DNA of 64,000 nt from Mesorhizobium sp. M1B.F.Ca.ET.045.04.1.1 (lineage in GTDB: Bacteria > Pseudomonadota > Alphaproteobacteria > Rhizobiales > Rhizobiaceae). The DNA is taken from positions 4,565,001 to 4,629,000 of the forward strand of contig NZ_CP034448.1 of the NCBI RefSeq assembly GCF_003952465.1, given 5' to 3'. The position numbers were made by a program, and so were the translations under genes. This document shows, piece after piece, positions 16,178-23,138 of this stretch (within the stretch, counting starts at the first letter, position 1; every line of letters starts with the position of its first letter). The notes beneath the pieces are model-generated. The model saw only the letters and a program-made list of their open reading frames with translations, ran no database searches and had not been told where the DNA came from.

Positions 16178-17392
16178 ATGGCATCCGGCACCAAGACCAA
16201 GAAGATCCTCCTCGTTTCCACCGACAGGACGTTTTCGCAGGACACGCGGACGGCTTTCGCCGCCTCCGAGGTCATCGAGATCTCGACGGTCGAGAAGAGC
16301 GTCAACGAACTCCGCGGCGAGGTTCTGGAAGCCGATTTCGGCACCGTCATCGTCGACATGGATGCGGCCAAGCTCGAGGAGATCGAATCGCTGCAGCGCA
16401 TCATGCGCCGGCTCGAAGGCCGCGTTCCGGTGGTCGTCGTCACGCAGGAATTCAACGCGGCGGCCGTGCGCATCCTGGTGCAGCTCAAGGTCGCCGACTT
16501 CCTGGTCAAGCCGATCACCACCGCCGACCTGGTGCGCTCCGTCATCCGTGCGCTGCAGGGACCGGGGCGGGAGGAAAACACCGAGTCGCAGATCTACACC
16601 TTCATGCCGGCCGCCGGCGGCGTCGGCACCACCACGCTGGCGCTCCAGACCGCCTTCCAGCTGCATCATTCGGTGACGCGCGGCGCCTCGACATGCGTGG
16701 TCGACCTCAATTTCCAGCAGGGCGCCTGCGCCGAATATCTCGACCTCGAACCGCGCTTCGACATCACCGAAATCGAGAACCAGCCCGAACGCCTCGACCG
16801 GCAGCTGCTGGATGTCATGCTCTCCAAGCATGCGAGCGGGCTCTGCGTGCTTGCCGCGCCCACGCGCCCTTCGGAAATGCGCTCGTTCAAGACCGATGTC
16901 GTCGTGCGCATGCTCGACCTCGTCTCGGCCTATTTCGACAATGTCGTCATCGACATGCCGCGCACCTGGTTCCCATGGACCGAGACGGTGCTGCTCGGCT
17001 CCAACAAGCTCTATATCGTCGCCGAGATGACGGTGCCTTGTCTCAGGCATACGCAGCGTCTTATCCAGGCCATCTATGAGACTGCCGGCCGGGAAGTGAA
17101 GCCCAGCGTGATCGTCAATCGCTTCGAGCAGAAGATGTTCGACAGCGGCATCAAGCAGGCCGACGTCGAGGACATTCTCGGCGAACATTTCGTCGGCGGC
17201 ATCTCCAACAACTACCGGCTCGTGCGCGAGGCCGTCGACCGCGGCGTGCCGCTGCACGACATCGATCCCAACGCCAATGTCGTCAACGACCTGAAGAAGA
17301 TCATCCTGCCGGAGGAGGCGGTGACGACGACGGCAAAATCGAAGTCGCTTTTCGGCCTCGGCAAGGGCCTCTTGAAGAGGAAAGCGGGATGA
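16178..17392 (+). CDS. cpaE: Tad pilus localisation ATPase CpaE/TadZ
   Basis: CpaE is the MinD/ParA-like protein that places the Tad machine at a cell pole. The 404-residue protein has an N-terminal receiver-like domain (KKILLVSTDRTF at the start; VIVDMDAAKLEEIESLQRIMRRLEG; VVVVTQEF; KVADFLVKPITTADLVRSVI) ending near residue 130, then a ParA-like domain. Its Walker A loop reads PAAGGVGTTTLA (about residues 143-154). Both lysines of the deviant Walker A signature are absent, which suggests weak or altered ATP hydrolysis. CVVDLNFQQGAC and VIDMPRTW follow as the Walker A' and B strands. The last four bases overlap cpaF as ATGA. Confidence 0.92.
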   Translation: MASGTKTKKILLVSTDRTFSQDTRTAFAASEVIEISTVEKSVNELRGEVLEADFGTVIVDMDAAKLEEIESLQRIMRRLEGRVPVVVVTQEFNAAAVRILVQLKVADFLVKPITTADLVRSVIRALQGPGREENTESQIYTFMPAAGGVGTTTLALQTAFQLHHSVTRGASTCVVDLNFQQGACAEYLDLEPRFDITEIENQPERLDRQLLDVMLSKHASGLCVLAAPTRPSEMRSFKTDVVVRMLDLVSAYFDNVVIDMPRTWFPWTETVLLGSNKLYIVAEMTVPCLRHTQRLIQAIYETAGREVKPSVIVNRFEQKMFDSGIKQADVEDILGEHFVGGISNNYRLVREAVDRGVPLHDIDPNANVVNDLKKIILPEEAVTTTAKSKSLFGLGKGLLKRKAG

Positions 17393-18807
17393 GTCGCTTC
17401 TCCACCCTGCAGAACCGCGACGCCCATCCGCAGCGGCCTCCCGAACCAGCGCCTGTCGCGCATCATGCCGTGGTCATTCCGACGACCCGCAAGCCGGCCG
17501 CGCCTAAGCCGGACCACGCGCCTGCGAAAAGCGCCAACAAGGTGCTCGACGCGCGCGTGCGCATCCACCGCATGCTGCTCGAGGAGATCAATCTCGTCGC
17601 GCTGGAGCGGCTGCCCAAGGACGAAATGCGCCGCCAGGTGCATGAGTTCGTTTCGGAAAAGACGCGCGAGGAGCGGATGGCGATCAATACCGCCGAGCTC
17701 GACGCGCTGGTCGACGACATCGTCGACGAGATGGTCGGCCTCGGCCCGCTGGAGCCGCTGCTCAAGGATCCGGAGATCAACGACATCCTGATCAACGGCC
17801 ATCAGAACTGCTTCGTCGAAAAGCGCGGCAAGCTGCAGCAAGTCCACATCCCGTTCAAGGACGAGGCGCATCTCCTTCGAATCATTAACAAAATCGTCGC
17901 AGCCGTCGGCCGCCGCGTCGATGAATCGCAGCCGATGGTTGACGCCCGCATGCTCGACGGCTCGCGCTTCAACGCCGCCATCCGGCCGGTCGGCGTCGAC
18001 GGGCCGCTGGTGTCGATCCGCAAATTCTCCAAGAACAAGCTCGGCCTGCACAAGCTGGTCGAGTTCGGCGCCATCACGCAGAACATGGCCGAGGTGCTGG
18101 CGGCGGCCGTGCATGCCCGCAAGACCACAATCATCTCCGGTGGCACCGGCACCGGCAAGACGACGATGCTCAACGCGTTGTCGGCCTTCATTCCCGAGGA
18201 CGAGCGCCTGATCACCATCGAGGACGCCGCCGAGCTGCAACTGCAGCAGCCGCATGTCGCGCGCATGGAGACGCGCCCGGCCAACATCGAGGGCCATGGC
18301 GAGCTCAAGCAGCGCGACCTGGTCAAGAACGCGCTGCGCATGCGTCCCGATCGCGTCATCCTCGGCGAGTGCCGCGGCGAAGAAGCTTTCGACATGCTGC
18401 AGGCGATGAACACCGGCCATGAAGGCTCGATGGCGACCATCCACGCCAACACGCCGCGCGACGCCATCTCGCGCCTTGAGCAGATGCTCGGCATGACCGG
18501 CATGCCGATGACGGTGCAGTCGATCCGCAGCCAGATCGCCAGCGCACTCGACATCATCGTGCAGTTGACGCGTCTGTCCGACGGCAAGCGCAAGGTGACC
18601 AGCGTCGCCGAGGTGACGGGCATGGAAGGCGACGTCATCCAGATGCAGGAGATCTTCCGCTTCGTGCGCACCGGCATGGAGGCGGACGGCAAGATCATCG
18701 GTCATTTCGAAGCGACGGGCATTCGCCCGCGCTTCCTCGAGGACCTGCGCAACATGGGCATCGAATTTCCGGGCAAATATTTCGAACCCGGCCGGCCGCA
18801 GGAGTAG
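17389..18807 (+). CDS. cpaF: Tad pilus assembly ATPase CpaF (TadA)
   Basis: CpaF is the cytoplasmic hexameric secretion ATPase that powers Flp pilin assembly. The 472-residue protein has a Pro/Ala-rich N terminus and a helical N-terminal domain (about residues 50-120). The VGLGPLEPLLKDPEINDILING block is followed by the RecA-like core with Walker A GGTGTGKTT (about 250), an Asp box ITIEDAAELQL, Walker B-like VILGECRGEEAFDMLQAMNTGHEG and the His box TIHANTPRDA. All ATPase motifs are intact, so the motor should be functional. It overlaps cpaE by four bases and is followed after three bases by tadB. Confidence 0.95.
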   Translation: MSRFSTLQNRDAHPQRPPEPAPVAHHAVVIPTTRKPAAPKPDHAPAKSANKVLDARVRIHRMLLEEINLVALERLPKDEMRRQVHEFVSEKTREERMAINTAELDALVDDIVDEMVGLGPLEPLLKDPEINDILINGHQNCFVEKRGKLQQVHIPFKDEAHLLRIINKIVAAVGRRVDESQPMVDARMLDGSRFNAAIRPVGVDGPLVSIRKFSKNKLGLHKLVEFGAITQNMAEVLAAAVHARKTTIISGGTGTGKTTMLNALSAFIPEDERLITIEDAAELQLQQPHVARMETRPANIEGHGELKQRDLVKNALRMRPDRVILGECRGEEAFDMLQAMNTGHEGSMATIHANTPRDAISRLEQMLGMTGMPMTVQSIRSQIASALDIIVQLTRLSDGKRKVTSVAEVTGMEGDVIQMQEIFRFVRTGMEADGKIIGHFEATGIRPRFLEDLRNMGIEFPGKYFEPGRPQE

Positions 18808-18810
18808 CCG

Positions 18811-19776
18811 GTGCTCGAGGGGTTCAGCCCGATCTACGCTGTCTACGCCGCGGCGGCGCTCACCGGCATCATGATCGCCGAAGGCTGCTACCTGCTCTAT
18901 GCCGGCCGCAGCGACAAGCGCACGGCGATCAACCGCCGCATGAAGCTGGCGGAGAACAAGATCAGCCAGGAGCAGGTGTTGATCCAGTTGCGCAAGGAGC
19001 GCGGCGTCGAAGGCGGCATGTCCCTGTTTTCCTTCGATCGCTTTCGCGCCTTGCGCACTCAGTCCGGCATGATCATGCCGCTGCCCAAATTCCTCATGAT
19101 CACCTCGGGCGTGGCTTTCGCTCTGGCGCTTGTTGCCGTCTGGTACGGCCTGCCTCTGCTGTTCGGCCTGGGCTTGTTCCTGGTGCTGTCGCCGGTCTTG
19201 CCGGTGATGGCGATGCGTTTTCTGCGCAAGCGCCGGCATAAGCGCTTCGGCCTGCAGTTGCCGGAGGCGCTGGAGCTGATCACGCGCGGCCTCAAGGCCG
19301 GCCATCCGGTGCCGGTGGCAATCGCAATGGTGGCGCGTGAGATGGCCGATCCGATCGGCACCGAGTTCGGCGTCGTGGCCGACGAGGTGACTTATGGCTC
19401 CGATCTGGTTTCGGCGCTCAACAACCTGTTCGAACGGGTGGGCCACGAGGATCTGCCGCTGTTCGTCACCGCCGTGTCGATCCAGACCAGTTCCGGCGGC
19501 AACCTGCGCGAGATCCTGGATGGGCTGTCGTCGACCATCCGCGAGCGTGGCAAGCTGCGGCGCAAGGTACGCGCCATTTCGACCGAAGGCCGCATGTCGG
19601 CCTACATCCTCACCGCCGTCCCGGTGCTTCTGTTCACCGCCATCATGGTGCTCATGCCGCAATTCTACCGCGATGTGTGGGGGATACCGAAGACCTGGTA
19701 CATGCTGGGCGGCTCCATCCTGTGGCTGCTGCTCGGTAACGCCATCATGTTCAAGATGTCGAATTTCAAGTTCTGA
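18811..19776 (+). CDS. tadB: Tad pilus inner-membrane platform protein TadB
   Basis: TadB is one of two polytopic platform proteins that couple the CpaF motor to pilin extraction. The 321-residue protein has an N-terminal helix (YAVYAAAALTGIMIAEGCYLLYAG), a second hydrophobic pair near residues 90-140, a GspF-like cytoplasmic domain and C-terminal helices. The GspF-like part includes LPEALELITRGLKAGHPVPVAIAMVAREM and IQTSSGGNLREILDGLSSTIRER, both typical for TadB. Translation probably starts at GTG 18811, with GGAG upstream at good spacing. It is followed one base later by tadC. Confidence 0.93.
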   Translation: MLEGFSPIYAVYAAAALTGIMIAEGCYLLYAGRSDKRTAINRRMKLAENKISQEQVLIQLRKERGVEGGMSLFSFDRFRALRTQSGMIMPLPKFLMITSGVAFALALVAVWYGLPLLFGLGLFLVLSPVLPVMAMRFLRKRRHKRFGLQLPEALELITRGLKAGHPVPVAIAMVAREMADPIGTEFGVVADEVTYGSDLVSALNNLFERVGHEDLPLFVTAVSIQTSSGGNLREILDGLSSTIRERGKLRRKVRAISTEGRMSAYILTAVPVLLFTAIMVLMPQFYRDVWGIPKTWYMLGGSILWLLLGNAIMFKMSNFKF

Positions 19777-19777
19777 G

Positions 19778-20740
19778 ATGGAAGACATCATCCGCTTCCT
19801 CGCCTCGCTCGCGCCGACATCGCTGATGCCGGTGGCGGTGCTTTTGCTGGTGCTGGGCGGCGGCGCGGTAGCCTGGCCGCTGGTCGTCGCCAAGGGCGAT
19901 CGCAACGAAGTCAAGCGCCGGCTGAAGGTCGAGGCGGCCCGGCCTATCGAGCAGGCGGAGCCGGCGCCAAGGAAGAACGCAAACGCCGTGCGCGAGAAGG
20001 CGGTGAAGCGGGCGCAGGAATTCTACGCCAAGAGCGACCCGGAAAACGTCGCGCGGTTGCGCCTGAAGCTCATCCAGGCCGGCTATATGGAGCCGCGCGC
20101 CGTCGGCATGTTCTTTCTGATCCGTTTTGCCGCGCTGGTCGGCGCAGCACTTGGCGCGTTCCTGATCAACCACTGGGCGGCCAGCGCCGAGTCGACCGTG
20201 ACCAGCCGCTGGACCTTCATCATCCTGTCGGGAGCGGCCGGCTATTTCCTGCCGGGTCTGGTGCTGACGCAGAAGGTGCGGGAAAAGATGCGCGAATATC
20301 GCAACGGCTTTCCCGATTTCATGGACTTGATGATCGTCTGCTCCGACGCCGGCATGAGCATGGAGGCCGGCATCGAGCGAGTCTCGAAGGAGCTCGCCAG
20401 GACCTATCCATCGCTCAGCCAGAACCTGCAATTGGTGTCGCTCGAGCTCAGGGCCGGCCGCAGCCTCGACGATGCATTGAAGGCGCTCGCCGACCGCCTC
20501 AGCCTCGACGAGGTGCGCTCCTTTGCAACGCTGCTGCAGCAGTCCAAGGAGCTAGGCACCAGCCTGTCGGGCGCGCTGCGCGTCTTTTCCGACGAAATGC
20601 GCCACAAGCGCATGTCGCTTGCCGAAGAGAAGGCGCATGCCTTGCCGGCCAAGATGTCGGTGCCGGTGACGATGTGCATCCTGCCGGTGGTGCTGATGGT
20701 CGCGATTATTCCCATCGTCGTGAAGCTGACGGCGCACTAG
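19778..20740 (+). CDS. tadC: Tad pilus inner-membrane platform protein TadC
   Basis: TadC is the second GspF-like platform protein and pairs with TadB. The 320-residue protein starts with a membrane segment (LMPVAVLLLVLGGGAVAWPLVV), has a basic linker, then two more helices (about residues 105-175) and the GspF-like region. That region contains FPDFMDLMIVCSDAGMSMEAGIERVSKELA, LQLVSLELRAGRSLDDALKALADR, LLQQSKELGTSLSGALRVFSDEMR and EEKAHALPAKMSVPVTMCILPVV. It begins one base after tadB. Its TAG stop is followed immediately by the left end of a 248-bp inverted-repeat element. Confidence 0.93.
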   Translation: MEDIIRFLASLAPTSLMPVAVLLLVLGGGAVAWPLVVAKGDRNEVKRRLKVEAARPIEQAEPAPRKNANAVREKAVKRAQEFYAKSDPENVARLRLKLIQAGYMEPRAVGMFFLIRFAALVGAALGAFLINHWAASAESTVTSRWTFIILSGAAGYFLPGLVLTQKVREKMREYRNGFPDFMDLMIVCSDAGMSMEAGIERVSKELARTYPSLSQNLQLVSLELRAGRSLDDALKALADRLSLDEVRSFATLLQQSKELGTSLSGALRVFSDEMRHKRMSLAEEKAHALPAKMSVPVTMCILPVVLMVAIIPIVVKLTAH

Positions 20741-20988
20741 GGATTCAGGTGAGGCCGGTCTGCAAATGGCGGCTTCCTGCGCTTCCGGCCTAAGCATCCA
20801 TGACATGAGAGGTGGCGTAGCAGTTAAGGCTACGGCCGGCGTAGGCCGGTGCTCACGTACTATAAGTACGCTCCGCTCCGGCCTTCGCCGGCCGAAGCCC
20901 TCACAAATGTCTCCGCCCTATGAAGGCTACGGCCGGCGTAGGCCGGTTCTCGAAATTCACCATTTTCGACTCGGCCTGACCTGAATCC
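20741..20988. repeat. 248-bp element with terminal inverted repeats (MITE/REP-like)
   Basis: The left end GGATTCAGGTGAGGCCG (20741-20757) and the right end (the complement of 20972-20988, GGATTCAGGTCAGGCCG) match at 16 of 17 bases in inverted orientation. Inside lie two perfect 25-bp direct copies at 20826-20850 and 20923-20947, both containing GGCTACGGCCGGCGTAGGCC, and a GC-rich imperfect hairpin around 20877-20899. No credible protein is encoded. The element abuts the tadC stop codon and separates tadC from tadD, so it may act as a terminator or RNA-stability element. Confidence 0.75.
20826..20947. repeat. Pair of 25-bp direct repeats within the inverted-repeat element
   Basis: The copies at 20826-20850 and 20923-20947 are identical and offset by 97 bases. 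Each is itself a near-palindrome (GGCCGGCGTAGGCCGG-like), so each can fold into a short hairpin. Confidence 0.85.
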
Positions 20989-21134
20989 AGGCACGTCTGA
21001 CGCTGCCGGCGCTGGTTAACGCATCCTTTGCGCGCAACAAAAATTTAGCTGCATTTCGGCACTGAAGCTTAATCGCTGTGCTTTATGGTCCTTGCTGAAG
21101 AACGACCCGGCAAATCGGGCGATGGGGCAGGGGC

Positions 21135-21608
21135 ATGCGTCACGGACTTCCCACGGCAGCGGCGGTGTTGGCGGCCGTCTTGATGATCACCGGCTGCACG
21201 ACGAACGCAAACGTCGACACGACCAAGACCACCGCGATCCAGCCAACGGCCAAGGACATCAGCGCCAGCGACCTGGTGGAGGGCAAGGCGCAGTTCCGCG
21301 AGGCGAATTTCGGCCTTGCCGAGCAGCATTTCCGCAAGGCGGTGGAGCTCAAGGCCGACAATGCGGAAGCCTGGATGGGGCTTGCCGCCTCCTATGACGA
21401 GCTCGGCCGCTTCGACTTCGCCGACCGCGCCTATGCCCAATTGCTGAGGGTCGCCGGGCGCAAGCCGCAGATCGTCAACAATATGGGCTATTCGCAGCTC
21501 CTGCGCGGCAACAAGAAGAAGGCAAGGGCTCTGCTGCTCGAAGCCAAGGCCGGCTTGGCCGACCAGACCGTGGTCAATGCCAACCTGGCGCTGCTCGACA
21601 AGAGCTAA
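21135..21608 (+). CDS. tadD: TadD-like TPR lipoprotein of the Flp pilus system
   Basis: TadD is the tetratricopeptide lipoprotein of Tad systems, thought to help secretin or machine assembly in the periplasm. The 157-residue protein has a signal peptide ending in the lipobox ITGC (Cys21). Two to three TPR-like helix pairs follow (SDLVEGKAQFREANFGLAEQHFRKAVEL; NAEAWMGLAASYDELGRFDFADRAYAQLL; PQIVNNMGYSQLLRGNKKKARALLLEA). It lies 394 bases after tadC, separated by the inverted-repeat element, so it may have its own promoter in 20989-21134. It is shorter than many TadD proteins, which usually carry more TPR units. Confidence 0.85.
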   Translation: MRHGLPTAAAVLAAVLMITGCTTNANVDTTKTTAIQPTAKDISASDLVEGKAQFREANFGLAEQHFRKAVELKADNAEAWMGLAASYDELGRFDFADRAYAQLLRVAGRKPQIVNNMGYSQLLRGNKKKARALLLEAKAGLADQTVVNANLALLDKS

Positions 21609-21954
21609 AGCCTATCGGGCTTGGATTGAATCGGCTCTGGCAGAATTCACCGGCTACTGGTCGAACGCCGTTTCTGCGAAACGGGACAGGTTCCTCCCTG
21701 GTTGTCGATTGGCGAAATCAAAGCAACACCGGCGAATGCCGTTTTTCGCGCGGATCGCCTCGCGCTCGTGGAAAGAACTGTTTCAATATAAACCAAAAAT
21801 TTCTAGTCTTTGCGTCTGCCAGACGCAGTAGTGGATGCTTTGTAAACCTTGTCGGAAGGTTGGCTCGAAAGGTTAGCTGAAAACGGTATCGGCGGGCCGC
21901 CGTTAACCTAGAATGCAGCGTAACTGACGACTCCCAAGAGGTTGCGGCTCAACA
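21609..21954. other. Intergenic region with a perfect 17-bp palindrome
   Basis: No convincing gene is present between tadD and the diguanylate cyclase gene; the short open frames overlap one another and have no family resemblance. The stretch is AT-richer around 21780-21860. It contains the perfect palindrome TGCGTCTGCCAGACGCA (21811-21827, 8-bp arms around one base), 127 bases before the next start codon. A regulator-binding site is possible. Confidence 0.5.
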
Positions 21955-23127
21955 ATGTTGGATTTCAGTTCGCTCCTGCTCGCGGCGGCGCTGTCGGGCA
22001 CGTGCCTCAGCATCACCATGCTGGCGATCTGGTTCACGGCTCCGCGGGCGAGCTTCGTGCTGACGGTGGCGTGCGGCATACTCGTGCTCGTTGCCCATGT
22101 CGTCCTGTTCTGGCGCTACACCAAGGATGCCGACCCCCGGCTCTGCCAGATCGTGCTTGCGCTGCTGAGCCTCGGCTTTTTGGTCATCTGCCTGTCGGCC
22201 ATGCAGTATCTCGGTTTCCGCGACTACCGCCGCGCGATCCTGCCGACGCTTGCAGCCATGGCCGCTTGCGCCGCTTTCACCTATCTCGGTTTCGACGGCA
22301 TCGGCTTCCAGATCACTTACGCGGCCGTTACGGCGCTGCTCGCGGCGATCGGAACGATGTTCTGGATGAAGGGGGATCACGACCGCCGGATCCTGCTCGT
22401 CGTTTCGTTCCTGAGCGGCGCCTGTGGCGTGTCGTTCGCGCTTTGCGGCCTGGTGCTGCTTGTGCAGGGGCAATGGGTTCTCGGCGCCGCGCCCGACAAC
22501 TGGGCCGAGCGGTTGAACTCCGTCGTGGCGGTCGCCTGCATGACCGGCCTCGGCGCGCTGACGCTTTCGCTGCACCATCTGCAGGCGCAGATCGAGCTCA
22601 AGGCCGAGACGATGACCGATCCGCTGACCGGCCTGATGAACCGCAGGGCGCTCAGCGAGCTTTACGGGGATCGCAGCTTCGGTCCGTTCATGGCGGTCGC
22701 GATGTTCGATCTCGATCATTTCAAGGCGACCAACGACGTCTTCGGCCATCCGGTCGGCGATCAGGTGCTTTGCCGCTTCGCGGCGGTGATCAAGAAATAC
22801 GGCCGGACCGGGGTCGACGCCTTCCGGCTGGGCGGCGAGGAATTCGCGCTCGTCATGTCGCGCATGACGCCGGAAAAGGCACATGACATGGCCAGCCGGA
22901 TCGGCGTCGCCTTCGGCACCGAGATCGTTCCGACCCATCGCGGCCCGCTGCGCAGCAGCGTCAGCGGCGGCATGGGATTTGGCGCCGTAGACGGCCGAAC
23001 CCTGGACGAGGTGCTGGCCGACGCAGACGCCGCGCTCTACGTGGCCAAGCGCGGCGGCAGGAATCGCGTCGTCGTTCAGAAAAAGGCCGGCCAGTCCGAC
23101 GCCGGGCCGACCTTGCGTTCTGCCTGA
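21955..23127 (+). CDS. Membrane diguanylate cyclase (GGDEF domain)
   Basis: This 390-residue protein has six or so hydrophobic segments in the first 200 residues, likely a membrane sensor. A GGDEF domain follows (TMTDPLTGLMNRRAL; MFDLDHFKATNDVFGHPVGDQVL; AFRLGGEEFALVMSRM; ADAALYVAKRGGRNRV). The active-site motif is GGEEF (about residue 293), so it should make cyclic di-GMP from GTP. The inhibitory I-site expected just upstream is degenerate: the Arg position is kept but the Asp position is Val, so product inhibition may be lost. It lies directly after the tad genes in the same direction, which makes control of pilus-dependent attachment a reasonable inference. Confidence 0.92.
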   Translation: MLDFSSLLLAAALSGTCLSITMLAIWFTAPRASFVLTVACGILVLVAHVVLFWRYTKDADPRLCQIVLALLSLGFLVICLSAMQYLGFRDYRRAILPTLAAMAACAAFTYLGFDGIGFQITYAAVTALLAAIGTMFWMKGDHDRRILLVVSFLSGACGVSFALCGLVLLVQGQWVLGAAPDNWAERLNSVVAVACMTGLGALTLSLHHLQAQIELKAETMTDPLTGLMNRRALSELYGDRSFGPFMAVAMFDLDHFKATNDVFGHPVGDQVLCRFAAVIKKYGRTGVDAFRLGGEEFALVMSRMTPEKAHDMASRIGVAFGTEIVPTHRGPLRSSVSGGMGFGAVDGRTLDEVLADADAALYVAKRGGRNRVVVQKKAGQSDAGPTLRSA

Positions 23128-23138
23128 ATCCGCTTCGG

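Noticed and set aside
20766..20984. 72-codon open frame inside the inverted-repeat element
   Set aside because: It is made largely of the repeat's palindromes and has no protein-like features.
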